NCBI GenBank assembly: GCA_034659015.1
Contig: JAYEGL010000001.1
Coordinates: forward strand, 434,001-498,000
Length of the DNA: 64,000 bases
Reading direction: 5' to 3'
Source of the DNA: Maricaulis sp034659015
GTDB lineage: Bacteria > Pseudomonadota > Alphaproteobacteria > Caulobacterales > Maricaulaceae
Shown here: positions 35,113 to 46,955 of the stretch, one piece after another
Position numbering within the stretch: position 1 is the first letter of the stretch
Layout of the letters: the number at the start of each line of letters is the position of its first letter
The notes under the pieces: generated by a model
Told to the model about the DNA's origin: nothing
Seen by the model: only the letters and a program-made list of their open reading frames with translations
Database searches by the model: none
Made by a program: the position numbers and the translations under genes

Positions 35113-35780
35113 TGCACGATCATGCGCTCGATGGCGCGGGCCAGGAAGTTCAAAAGCTCGGTGCCCTGTCCGGATTCGAACAGGTGGGCATCGCGCGCGG
35201 CCAGGGCCATGAGCCCGTCATGACCGTGGAAGTCCAGCCGCACGATGGCCTCGCTCTTCACCCGCGCACCCTGCTGGCCGTAAAGCGCGTGCGCGATCTC
35301 CGGATCGACCGGGCCGAGCCGCTCGACCTTGTCGCCGAGCACGTCGCCGACAAAGCCCTCGGCCGCGCCGAGCAGGCTCTCGCCGGACTTGAGCGGCGCA
35401 TGCCCCTCGATCAGGACGCGGCAGACATCCACGCCCAGCGCACCGGTGAGCCGGCCGGACATCTTGCGGTCGAGTGCGGCCAGGCTGTCGGCCTCCAGAA
35501 GGGCCAGGACCGCCATGTGGATCTGGGCCTGGGTCGCCAGGTTGGCCCGCGCGGTCTCGACGATGCCTTCATTGAGGGCCTTGAGCTGGCGGAGCTCCTC
35601 AAGAAGCTTTTCGCGGGCGGCGGAACCGAGATCCACGACACCGTCGGCGGCGTCCCGCTCGGCGATCAGCGCCATCAGCTCGGCGTCCTCGCGCACGATA
35701 TCGGGATGGTCGCGCAGATAGTCGCGCACGGACTGTGCATCCGGTTCGAGGGTGTGTTGCTGATCTGCGCTGCCGGTCAT
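35091..35780 (-). CDS. DUF484 protein (GAF-like)
   Basis: The 229-residue protein starts at ATG 35780 after GGGAG. The N-terminal helix has VRDYLRDHPDIVREDAELM, the typical DUF484 opening. A coiled-coil-like helix (AREKLLEELRQLKALNEGIVE) and a GAF-like domain ending GTELLNFLARAIERMI follow. The function is unknown, but the family is consistently encoded just upstream of xerC, as here with a 22-nt overlap. It is divergent from priA. Confidence 0.9.
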   Translation of the reverse strand: MTGSADQQHTLEPDAQSVRDYLRDHPDIVREDAELMALIAERDAADGVVDLGSAAREKLLEELRQLKALNEGIVETARANLATQAQIHMAVLALLEADSLAALDRKMSGRLTGALGVDVCRVLIEGHAPLKSGESLLGAAEGFVGDVLGDKVERLGPVDPEIAHALYGQQGARVKSEAIVRLDFHGHDGLMALAARDAHLFESGQGTELLNFLARAIERMIVQWLHHKA

Positions 35781-35931
35781 GCCGTACTCCCTGCCCGTTC
35801 TCGCGGCACAGTCTTGGCCCATTCCCTTTCCGAAATGCAAACCGGCCTGCCAGCGATCCGCCGGCAGCGGGGGCTGTCGCCAACCGCGCGGGCGCGGTTA
35901 AGCTTGCCGCAGAATCGAGGACAAGACGCAC

Positions 35932-38103
35932 GTGTCACGCCGCATCGCCGCCATCCTGTTCCCGCTGCCCCTGCCGGAAGCCTTCGACTATGTCGTGCCG
36001 GAGGACCTGGAGGTGCGGCCGGGCGACCATGTCGTCGCGCCGCTGGGCAAGCGGCTGGCCCGCGGCGTGGTCTGGACGCTCAAGCCCGACGACCCCGATC
36101 GCAAGCTGAAACCGCTGGACGGCGTGGCGGGCGGGCCGCCTTTGCCCGAAGGCACGCGCAAATTCGTCGACTGGATGGCCCGCTACCTTGTTCAGCCGCC
36201 GGGCATCGTGCTGCGTTCGGTGCTGCGTTCCAGCGAGGCGCTGAAACCGTCTCCGACCGAGACCATCTATCGCCGCGGCGCGGGCGAACCCGGCCGCATG
36301 ACCGAGGCGCGCCAGCGCGTGCTCGATGCGGCCGATGCGCTGGGCGAGGCGAGTGCCGCCGATCTCGCCCGCGAGGCCGGCGTGTCCGCCTCCGTCGTGA
36401 AGGGCCTCGCCAGGAGCGGTGCGCTTGTGGAGGAAAAACGGGTGGTCGATCCGCCCTTCGACGTGCCGGATCCCGATCATGCTGCGTCCGGCGAGGACGG
36501 GCTGGAGCTGACCGCCATGCAGGGCGAGGCGGCCGGCGTGCTGCGGCGGCTGGTGCGCGCGGGCGGTTTCCAGGCGGCCCTGCTGGACGGGGTGACCGGT
36601 TCGGGCAAGACCGAGGTCTATTTCGAGGCCGTCGCCGAAGTGCTGCGCCGCGAACCCGAGGCCCAGATCCTGATCATGCTGCCCGAGATCGCGCTGACCG
36701 AAGCGGTGCTGTCGCGCTTTGAAAAACGCTTCGGGGTGAAGCCCGCGCTCTGGCATTCCGGCGCCGGGCCCAAGGCCCGCCGCCGCGCCTGGCGCGAGGT
36801 CGCCGAGGGGCGGGCGCGGATCGTCGTGGGCGCGCGCTCGGCACTTTTCCTGCCGTTTCCGCATCTGCGCCTGATCGTCGTCGACGAGGAGCACGACCCG
36901 ACCTACAAGCAGGATGAGGGGCTGGCCTACCAGGCCCGCGACCTGGCCATCGTGCGGGCCAAGCTGGAGGGGGCGATGGCTGTGCTGGCCTCGGCGACGC
37001 CCTCGCTGGAAAGCCTCGCCAATGTCCAGGCCGGCCGCTACGTCCATGTACAACTGCCCGCTCGGCCGGGTGCGGCCATCCTGCCGGAGATCGGCACGAT
37101 CGATCTGCGCGAAACGCCGGCGGAAAGCGGGTGCTGGCTGTCGCCGCCGCTGGTTGCCGCCGTGGCCGAGACGCTGGAACGGGGCGAGCAGTCGCTGCTT
37201 TATCTCAACCGGCGCGGCTATGCCCCGCTGGTATTGTGCCGGGCCTGCGGGCATCGCATGGTCTCGCCGGACACCCAGTCCTACCTTGTCGAACACCGCT
37301 ATACCGGGCGCCTGGTCTGCCACGTCACAGGCTTTTCCATGCCCAAGCCGAAAGCCTGTCCGGAATGCGGGGCCGAGGACTCGCTGACCAGTGTCGGGCC
37401 GGGCGTGGAGCGTGTCGCCGAGGAGGCCAAGCGGCGTTTCCCGGATGCGCGGGTGGAGATCTATTCCTCGGACAGCCAGCGCGGGGCCGGGATCGTCGCG
37501 GCGATGGAAAAGGGCGAGATCGACATTCTCGTCGGCACCCAGATCGCCGCGAAGGGGCATAACTTCCCGGGGCTTACCCTGGTCGGCGTGATCGATGCGG
37601 ATCTGGGGCTGGCCGGCGGCGATCCGCGCGCCGGCGAGCGCACTTTCCAGACCCTGGTTCAGGTGGCCGGCCGGGCCGGCCGGGCCGACCGGCCGGGCCG
37701 CGCCCTGCTGCAGACCCACCAGCCGGAACACGAGGCGATCCAGGCGCTGATGGCGGGCGATCGCGACCGTTTCCTGGAGATGGAATTCATGGCGCGCGAG
37801 GCGCTGGGACTGCCGCCTTTCGGCCGGTTGGCCGCGATCGGGCTGATGAGCCAGGATCCGGCCAATGTCGAAAGGGCCGCCGCCGACTGGGCCGCCGCCG
37901 CGCCGGTCACCGACGGGGTGGAGATCTGGGGGCCGGCCGAGCCGCCCCGGGCCATGGTGCGCGGCTGGCACCGCCGCCGCATTCTGGTGCGCGCCGACAA
38001 GACGATCGACATTTCCGCCTATCTGCGCGCCTGGGCCGGACGGGTGAAGACACCGGCCTCGGTCCGGGTGTCAATCGACGTCGAACCGTATAGCTTCATC
38101 TGA
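35932..38103 (+). CDS. priA: Primosomal replication protein N' (PriA helicase), zinc site 2 lost
   Basis: The 723-residue replication-restart helicase starts at GTG 35932. It has the N-terminal DNA-binding domain, Walker A GVTGSGKTEVYF (about 221-232), Walker B VVDEEHDPTYKQ, LYLNRRGYAPLVLC and IAAKGHNFPGLTLV. The zinc region keeps C436, C439, C476 and C479, but the positions equivalent to the other site read S445, T448, C463 and T466. The E. coli-like numbering holds exactly, so the change is substitution, not deletion or frameshift. It reloads DnaB at stalled forks. Confidence 0.95.
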   Translation: MSRRIAAILFPLPLPEAFDYVVPEDLEVRPGDHVVAPLGKRLARGVVWTLKPDDPDRKLKPLDGVAGGPPLPEGTRKFVDWMARYLVQPPGIVLRSVLRSSEALKPSPTETIYRRGAGEPGRMTEARQRVLDAADALGEASAADLAREAGVSASVVKGLARSGALVEEKRVVDPPFDVPDPDHAASGEDGLELTAMQGEAAGVLRRLVRAGGFQAALLDGVTGSGKTEVYFEAVAEVLRREPEAQILIMLPEIALTEAVLSRFEKRFGVKPALWHSGAGPKARRRAWREVAEGRARIVVGARSALFLPFPHLRLIVVDEEHDPTYKQDEGLAYQARDLAIVRAKLEGAMAVLASATPSLESLANVQAGRYVHVQLPARPGAAILPEIGTIDLRETPAESGCWLSPPLVAAVAETLERGEQSLLYLNRRGYAPLVLCRACGHRMVSPDTQSYLVEHRYTGRLVCHVTGFSMPKPKACPECGAEDSLTSVGPGVERVAEEAKRRFPDARVEIYSSDSQRGAGIVAAMEKGEIDILVGTQIAAKGHNFPGLTLVGVIDADLGLAGGDPRAGERTFQTLVQVAGRAGRADRPGRALLQTHQPEHEAIQALMAGDRDRFLEMEFMAREALGLPPFGRLAAIGLMSQDPANVERAAADWAAAAPVTDGVEIWGPAEPPRAMVRGWHRRRILVRADKTIDISAYLRAWAGRVKTPASVRVSIDVEPYSFI

Positions 38104-38128
38104 GATTCCAGCCGCCGGACACGCGATC

Positions 38129-38848
38129 ATGCTCGAAGCCCTGATGACCCCCGAGGTTTTCCTCTCGCTGGCCACGCTGACCTTCCTGGAAATCGTGCTG
38201 GGGATCGACAATGTGATCTTCATCGCGCTGATGGCCGGCCGGTTGCCGGAAAAACAGCGGCCCGCGGCGCGTATGCTGGGCCTTGCCCTGGCGCTCGTCT
38301 TCCGGATCATCATGCTGTTCGGCCTGGTCTGGATCGCGCATCTGGAGGAACCGGTCTTCTCCGTCGCCGGATTCGACGTGTCCTGGCGCGATGTGATCCT
38401 GATGGCCGGCGGGCTCTTCCTGATCGTCAAGGCGACGCTGGAGATTCACCATTCCGTCGAGGGTGAGGCGGGCGCCCAGGCGAGCGCCGCGTCGGCGGCC
38501 TTCGGCCTGGTCGTCTTCCAGATCGTGCTGATCGATATCGTGTTTTCGCTGGACAGCGTGATCACGGCGGTCGGCATGACGGACCACCTGCCCGTGATGA
38601 TCGCCGCCGTGGCCATCGCCATGGCGATCATGCTGCTCGCGTCCGGCACCGTGTCGCGCTTCATCGAGCGACATCCCACGACCAAGATGCTGGCGCTGTC
38701 CTTCCTGCTCTTGATCGGCGTCGCCCTGGTGGCCGATGCCCTGCATTTCCATATTCCGCGCGGCTATCTCTACTTCGCCATCGCCTTCTCGCTCTTCGTG
38801 GAAGCGCTCAACATCCTCACGCGGCGCGCGCACAAGGCGGGGAAGTAG
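38129..38848 (+). CDS. TerC-family integral membrane protein
   Basis: The 239-residue protein has seven or so helices and the TerC hallmarks: FLEIVLGIDNVIFIALM near the N terminus with acidic residues inside the membrane, and VLIDIVFSLDSVITAVGMT in the middle. SFLLLIGVALVADALHFHIPRGYLYFAIAFS closes the fold in two adjoining segments. Family members export manganese or contribute to metal resistance, and the ion here is unproven. It lies 25 bp after priA on the same strand and is followed by a repeat element. Confidence 0.9.
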   Translation: MLEALMTPEVFLSLATLTFLEIVLGIDNVIFIALMAGRLPEKQRPAARMLGLALALVFRIIMLFGLVWIAHLEEPVFSVAGFDVSWRDVILMAGGLFLIVKATLEIHHSVEGEAGAQASAASAAFGLVVFQIVLIDIVFSLDSVITAVGMTDHLPVMIAAVAIAMAIMLLASGTVSRFIERHPTTKMLALSFLLLIGVALVADALHFHIPRGYLYFAIAFSLFVEALNILTRRAHKAGK

Positions 38849-38852
38849 GACG

Positions 38853-39007
38853 CATCCATCCTCCCCCCTTGATGGGGGAGGTGGGCCGGAGCGCAGCTCC
38901 GGCTCGGAGGGGGTGGGGGCGAGGTGTCGGCGAATTCGCGAGCACAGGGATTCACCCCTTCCGCCCGGCTTCGCCGGGCACCTTCCCCATCGAGGGGAAG
39001 GATGGTT
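38853..39007. repeat. Inverted repeat with CATCCTCCCC/GGGGAAGGATGG ends
   Basis: The left end, CATCCATCCTCCCCCCTTGA followed by TGGGGGAGGTG, is mirrored by the right end, CACCTTCCCCATCGAGGGGA followed by AGGATGG. GC-rich sub-hairpins (GCCGGAGCGCAGCTCCGGC; GCCCGGCTTCGCCGGGC) lie between. The element begins right after the TerC-family gene and may also end its transcription. It is a different repeat family from those at 33594 and 33956. Confidence 0.7.
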
Positions 39008-39240
39008 GCATGCGTGTGCTGGGTCGTCGAACTGCCCGGCCGTGCCCAAAACTCTGTCCGTGCGCTGAATCGCCCGGTGTGAGTGGCTTGCTGTGCCCCT
39101 ATCCCTGTGCTATCGCAGCGCCGAACCACGAGGGCGTGCGGTGCAACACCGTGTGTCCGGTTTTGAAAATCGTTGAATAACAAGCACTTGCGCCATTCCG
39201 GCGGCCCACGAGTGCCATCCAGCTAGAGAGTGACGTCACG
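39008..39240 (+). other. Leader region of the atp operon
   Basis: Together with the preceding repeat this makes a 392-bp gap without genes. The A/T-richer stretch around 39158-39180 (GGTTTTGAAAATCGTTGAAT) is the likely promoter area, but I could not assign a convincing -35/-10 pair. No RNA structure was recognised. Confidence 0.35.
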
Positions 39241-39801
39241 GTGAATACCGGCAAAGACGCCATGACAGCCAACGCGGCAGGACGCTACGCAACTGCCCTG
39301 TTCGAGCTGGCGAAGACCTCGGGTGCCGCCGATGCGGTCGAGGCCGACCTGTCGGCCTTCCGCGCGATGCTCGACGAGTCCCCTGAACTGGCCGAGGTGC
39401 TTGCCTCGCCGCTGTACTCGGTCGAGTCCAAGGACGGCGTGCTGGCGGCCCTGGCCAAGAAGGCCAAGTTCAACGACCTGACCGGCAACATGTTCGGTGT
39501 CGCCACGCGCAACGGGCGCGCCGGCGATCTGGGCGGTGTTGCGACGGTCTATGCTGCGCTGGCCGCTGCGGACCGCGGTGTCATCACCGCCGACGTGTCG
39601 ACGGCTGCTGCGCTGACGAAGAAACAGACCGAGGCCCTGGCGGCTTCGCTGAAGGGTGCCTTCGGGCGCGAAATCGAGGTGCGCACGGATGTGCGGCCCG
39701 AATTGTTGGGCGGGCTGATCGTGAAGGTCGGCTCCCGCATGTTCGACTCCTCCCTCCGCTCCAAGCTGGACGGGATGAAGAATGCGATGAAAGAGGCCTA
39801 G
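39241..39801 (+). CDS. atpH: ATP synthase F1 delta subunit
   Basis: The delta subunit (OSCP type) joins the F1 head to the peripheral stalk. The product opens NAAGRYATALFELAKTSGA and has the C-terminal signature VRPELLGGLIVKVGSRMFDSS, with the last residues KLDGMKNAM. Two starts are possible: GTG 39241 (186 residues) or ATG 39262, nearer the conserved part. I kept the GTG, since the latter lacks a ribosome site. It is the first gene of the F1 operon. The F0 genes are elsewhere, as usual in alphaproteobacteria. Confidence 0.94.
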   Translation: MNTGKDAMTANAAGRYATALFELAKTSGAADAVEADLSAFRAMLDESPELAEVLASPLYSVESKDGVLAALAKKAKFNDLTGNMFGVATRNGRAGDLGGVATVYAALAAADRGVITADVSTAAALTKKQTEALAASLKGAFGREIEVRTDVRPELLGGLIVKVGSRMFDSSLRSKLDGMKNAMKEA

Positions 39802-39805
39802 GTCC

Positions 39806-41338
<1,533 letters not shown>

Positions 41339-41371
41339 GCCTGATCGAGTCCAACCGCTGAGGAGATCCTT

Positions 41372-42259
41372 ATGGCGAGCCTTAAGGACCTGAAAAACCG
41401 GATCGGAAGCGTCAAGTCGACGCAGAAGATCACCAAGGCGATGCAGATGGTCGCCGCGGCCAAGCTGCGCCGGGCCCAGGAGGCTGCGGAAGCTGCGCGC
41501 CCCTATGCCGAGCGCATGTCCGCGGTGATGGCCAACCTGTCCAATGCCATGGCCGGCACCCCGGGGGCGTCGCCGCTGCTGGTGGGCACCGGCCGGTCCG
41601 ACACCTATTTGCTGGTTGTCATGACGGCGGATCGCGGCCTGTGCGGCGGCTTCAACACGAATATCGTGAAGAAGGCGCGCGAACGCATCACCGCGCTCCA
41701 GGCCGCCGGTAAGACGGTCAAGCTGATCTGCGTCGGCAAGAAGGGCGGCGACCAGCTCAAGCGGCAGTTCGAAAGCCTCATCGTCGAGCGGATCGAACTG
41801 TCCGGCGAGAAAACCATCACCAGTGCCACCTCGGGCAGCATCGGCGAAAAGATCCGCTTCATGTTCGAGAATGGCGAGTTCGATGTCTGCGAACTGGTCT
41901 CGGCCGAATTCGTGTCCGTGATCTCGCAGAAGCCGCGCGCGAAAGTGCTGATCCCGGCCATCGACGCGATCGACGAAGGCGTCGAGCGCCCGGACCTGAA
42001 GGGCGCCGTCTACGAGGTGGAGCCGGACGAGGAAACCGTCCTCAACGCGCTGCTGCCGCGCTATGCCGACACTGTCATCCTGTCCGCCCTGCTGGAAAAC
42101 GTGGCAGGCGAGATGGGGGCCAAGATGGCCGCGATGGACAATGCCACCCGCAATGCCGGCGAACTCATCGACAAACTGAACCTTGTTTATAACCGCACGC
42201 GTCAGGCGCAGATCACCACGGAGCTGACCGAGATCATCTCCGGCGCCGAGGCCCTCTAG
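41372..42259 (+). CDS. atpG: ATP synthase F1 gamma subunit
   Basis: The 295-residue central-stalk subunit opens with MASLKDLKNRIGSVKSTQKI and ends with the conserved LVYNRTRQAQITTELTEIIS, both part of the coiled coil that turns inside the alpha3beta3 ring. MTADRGLCGGFNTNI is another signature. It sits between atpA and atpD with short gaps and GAGGAGA before the ATG. Confidence 0.98.
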   Translation: MASLKDLKNRIGSVKSTQKITKAMQMVAAAKLRRAQEAAEAARPYAERMSAVMANLSNAMAGTPGASPLLVGTGRSDTYLLVVMTADRGLCGGFNTNIVKKARERITALQAAGKTVKLICVGKKGGDQLKRQFESLIVERIELSGEKTITSATSGSIGEKIRFMFENGEFDVCELVSAEFVSVISQKPRAKVLIPAIDAIDEGVERPDLKGAVYEVEPDEETVLNALLPRYADTVILSALLENVAGEMGAKMAAMDNATRNAGELIDKLNLVYNRTRQAQITTELTEIISGAEAL

Positions 42260-42273
42260 GCGAGAGGAAGACC

Positions 42274-43713
42274 ATGAGCACTCTTAAAGGCCGCATTGCC
42301 CAGATCACGGGCGCTGTTGTGGACGTTGAATTCGACGGCGGTCTGCCGGACATTCAGAACGCCCTGGAAACCACCAATGACGGCAAGACGCTCGTTCTGG
42401 AGGTTGCCCAGCACCTCGGCGAGAACACTGTCCGCACCATCGCCATGGACGCCACGGAAGGCCTCCAGCGCGGTACCGAGGTGAAGGACACCGGCGGTCC
42501 GATCACCGTTCCGGTCGGCCCGGGTACGCTCGGCCGCATCATGAACGTGACCGGTGACGCGATCGACGAGGCCGGCGACATCAAGTTCGACCAGCGCGCA
42601 CCGATCCACCGTCCGGCCCCCTCCTTCGAGGAGCAGGCCACCTCGGCCGAGATCCTGCCGACCGGCATCAAGGTCGTCGACCTGCTCTGCCCCTATGCCA
42701 AGGGCGGCAAGATCGGCCTGTTCGGCGGCGCCGGCGTCGGCAAGACGGTTCTCATCCAGGAGCTGATCAACAACATCGCCAAGATGTTCGGCGGCTACTC
42801 GGTCTTCGCCGGTGTCGGCGAGCGGACCCGTGAGGGTAACGACCTCTACTGGGAAATGATCGAATCCGGCGTGAACAAGGATCCCAAGGAGAACGACGGG
42901 TCCACGGAAGGCTCGCGCTGTGCCCTGGTCTTCGGCCAGATGAACGAGCCGCCGGGCGCCCGTGCCCGTGTCGCCCTGTCCGGCCTCGCCCAGGCGGAAT
43001 ATTTCCGCGACGAGGAAGGCAAGGACGTGCTGTTCTTCGTCGACAACATCTTCCGCTTCACCCAGGCCGGCGCCGAAGTGTCGGCCCTGCTGGGCCGCAT
43101 CCCGTCCGCCGTGGGCTACCAGCCGACCCTGGCCACCGACATGGGTGCGCTGCAGGAGCGGATCACCTCGACCAACAAGGGCTCGATCACGTCCGTGCAG
43201 GCCGTCTATGTGCCGGCCGACGACCTGACCGACCCGGCCCCGGCGACCACCTTCGCCCACCTCGACGCGACCACGGTTCTCAACCGCGCGATCTCGGAAA
43301 AGGGCATCTATCCGGCCGTGGACCCGCTGGACTCCACCTCGCGTATCCTCGAGCCGCGCATCGTCGGCGAAGAGCACTACGCAACGGCCCGCCGCGTCCA
43401 GGAAATCCTTCAGCGCTACAAGGCCCTGCAGGACATCATCGCGATCCTGGGCATGGACGAGCTGTCCGAAGAGGACAAGCTGACCGTGGCCCGCGCCCGC
43501 AAGGTCGAGCGCTTCCTGTCCCAGCCGTTCGACGTGGCCGAGATCTTCACCGGCTTCCCGGGCATCCAGGTGCCGGTTGCCGAAACCGTGAAGGGCTTCA
43601 AGGCGATCTGCGACGGCGAGTACGACCACCTGCCGGAAGCGGCATTCTACATGGTCGGCACCATCGAGGATGCCGTGAAGAAGGCCGAGAAGCTGGCCGC
43701 GGAAGCTGCGTAA
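42274..43713 (+). CDS. atpD: ATP synthase F1 beta subunit
   Basis: The 479-residue catalytic subunit has the P-loop GLFGGAGVGKTVLIQE, the catalytic GVGERTREGNDLY, the Walker B segment DVLFFVDNIFRF and the DELSEEDKL segment that contacts gamma. It makes ATP from ADP and phosphate, driven by proton flow. It lies 14 nt after atpG and 33 nt before atpC. Confidence 0.98.
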   Translation: MSTLKGRIAQITGAVVDVEFDGGLPDIQNALETTNDGKTLVLEVAQHLGENTVRTIAMDATEGLQRGTEVKDTGGPITVPVGPGTLGRIMNVTGDAIDEAGDIKFDQRAPIHRPAPSFEEQATSAEILPTGIKVVDLLCPYAKGGKIGLFGGAGVGKTVLIQELINNIAKMFGGYSVFAGVGERTREGNDLYWEMIESGVNKDPKENDGSTEGSRCALVFGQMNEPPGARARVALSGLAQAEYFRDEEGKDVLFFVDNIFRFTQAGAEVSALLGRIPSAVGYQPTLATDMGALQERITSTNKGSITSVQAVYVPADDLTDPAPATTFAHLDATTVLNRAISEKGIYPAVDPLDSTSRILEPRIVGEEHYATARRVQEILQRYKALQDIIAILGMDELSEEDKLTVARARKVERFLSQPFDVAEIFTGFPGIQVPVAETVKGFKAICDGEYDHLPEAAFYMVGTIEDAVKKAEKLAAEAA

Positions 43714-43746
43714 CGCAGCTTCCGGTCCAACCGGAGATACTGCCTG

Positions 43747-44148
43747 ATGGCTGACAAACTCCATTTCGATCTCGTCTCTCCGGAGCGCCGCCTGTTCGCG
43801 GGCGAGGTGGACCAGGTCGTGGTGCCCGGCGAAGAGGGCGATTTCGGCGTGCTGCCGGAACACGCCCCCTTCATGTCGGTGATCCGCCCCGGCGCCATTG
43901 CCGTGATGAATGACGGTGCCACCGAGCGCACCTTCATCCATGGCGGTTTCGCCGAGGTCACGCCGGCCGGCCTGACGATCCTGGCCGAAGAAGCCGTGCC
44001 GGTCTCCGAGATCGACGCCGACCAGCTCGCCCAGGACTTGGCCAATGCCCGCGAGGACCTTGCGGTCGCCAAGGACGAGGAAGAGCGCGAGCACGCCGAA
44101 GCGCTGGTCAAGAAGTACGAGGCCATGCAGGCCACGATTTCCAACTAG
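43747..44148 (+). CDS. atpC: ATP synthase F1 epsilon subunit
   Basis: The 133-residue protein has the N-terminal beta-sandwich with FDLVSPERRLFAGEVDQVVV, GEEGDFGVLPEHAPF and FIHGGFAEVTPAGLTILAEE, followed by two helices rich in Glu and Lys. It couples rotation and can inhibit ATP hydrolysis. It is the last gene of the operon and is followed by a clear terminator. Confidence 0.97.
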   Translation: MADKLHFDLVSPERRLFAGEVDQVVVPGEEGDFGVLPEHAPFMSVIRPGAIAVMNDGATERTFIHGGFAEVTPAGLTILAEEAVPVSEIDADQLAQDLANAREDLAVAKDEEEREHAEALVKKYEAMQATISN

Positions 44149-44173
44149 GCTTCGGGTCTTTCAACGATTTCAG

Positions 44174-44203
44174 AAAAGGCCGTCCCGCCGGGGCGGCCTT
44201 TTT
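44174..44203 (+). terminator. Rho-independent terminator of the atp operon
   Basis: AAAAGGCCG (44174-44182) pairs with CGGCCTTTT (44194-44202), with CCC/GGG extending the stem and T run to 44203. It lies 25 bp after atpC. Confidence 0.92.
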
Positions 44204-44221
44204 GTGTTGAAATACAAAGCG

Positions 44222-44343
44222 AATTTTTCCCGGAAGCGCGACAGCGCTATCCGGGATCCACTGACCCTGGCGCGCCCGGCATCCAGCGCAAGTCGATCCC
44301 GGATCTTCAGCCCGCCTCCGCGGGCTTTCGTCCGGGAAAAAGA
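44222..44343 (+). repeat. Dispersed palindromic repeat, copy B
   Basis: This has the same ordered blocks as copy A (33594-33736), here on the + strand: TTTTTCCCGGAAGCGCG, GCGCTATCCGGGATC, a variable middle, GATCCCGGATCTTCAGCC, a short hairpin and TCCGGGAAAAA. It lies between the atp terminator and lepA. Confidence 0.75.
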
Positions 44344-44417
44344 ACGCGGGGGGCGTCCTCACCCCAACAGCCTATCCCGCTTGGCCAAACCCCTTTTGAA
44401 TGCTACCTGCCCGCGCC

Positions 44418-46226
<1,809 letters not shown>

Positions 46227-46310
46227 CTTGTGATGGTGGCGGCCTTGCCCCCGCCGCGAAAAGTCTCATCTTCCCCTCCAGAACAGTCTTCCACCCGAGG
46301 AGGGGATCCC

Positions 46311-46838
46311 ATGCGTCATCTCATCGCCAGCCTGGCCGCTGTGGCGGCCATCTCAGCACCTGCCGCCGCCGAACTCGAGCCCGGCGAGACCGCGCCGGAC
46401 TTTACCGTCGAAGGCTTCCAGGGCGGCGAGCCTGTCAGCTTCCATCTGGCCGAGGCGCTGGAGACGGGCCCCGTCGTCGTCTTCTTCTTTCCCGCGGCCT
46501 TCACCTCGGGTTGCGAGGCCCAGGCGGCGAGCTTCGCCGAGGCGATCGGCGAGTTCGAGGCCCAGGGCGCCCGGGTGATCGGCATCACGGCGGGCAATAC
46601 AGACCGTCTCGCCGAGTTCTCCACCCAGCACTGCGCCTCCGCCTTTCCCGTCTTTGCCGTCTCCGACGGCATGATGCGCGACTATGAGGTGGGCATGCTG
46701 ATGCGTCCGGGCTGGACGTCTCGCACCTCCTACGTGATCGACCAAAATTCGACGATCGCCATGACCTGGTCGGAAATGAACCCCTACGAGCATGTCGACC
46801 GGACGATTGCGGCGGTTCGGGCGTTGAACGCCGAATAG
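46311..46838 (+). CDS. Exported AhpC/TSA-type peroxiredoxin
   Basis: The 175-residue protein begins with a signal peptide (MRHLIASLAAVAAISAPAAA), so it is probably periplasmic. A thioredoxin-fold peroxiredoxin domain follows: GETAPDFTVEGF, FFFPAAFTSGCEAQ with the peroxidatic Cys in the P-x3-T/S-x2-C motif, and a second Cys in STQHCASAFPVF that may be the resolving residue. It reduces peroxides with thiol donors. GAGGAGGGG before ATG 46311 fixes the start. Confidence 0.9.
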   Translation: MRHLIASLAAVAAISAPAAAELEPGETAPDFTVEGFQGGEPVSFHLAEALETGPVVVFFFPAAFTSGCEAQAASFAEAIGEFEAQGARVIGITAGNTDRLAEFSTQHCASAFPVFAVSDGMMRDYEVGMLMRPGWTSRTSYVIDQNSTIAMTWSEMNPYEHVDRTIAAVRALNAE

Positions 46839-46955
46839 TCTTGCGTCAGCGGGATTCTGCTTTCCGCCGGCGGACTGTGGACAGCCGGGTATTTGCATGT
46901 TGCGTTGCCGCGACACCGACCTAATTTAACCCGGCTATCCGCAGGAAACCCCGCC

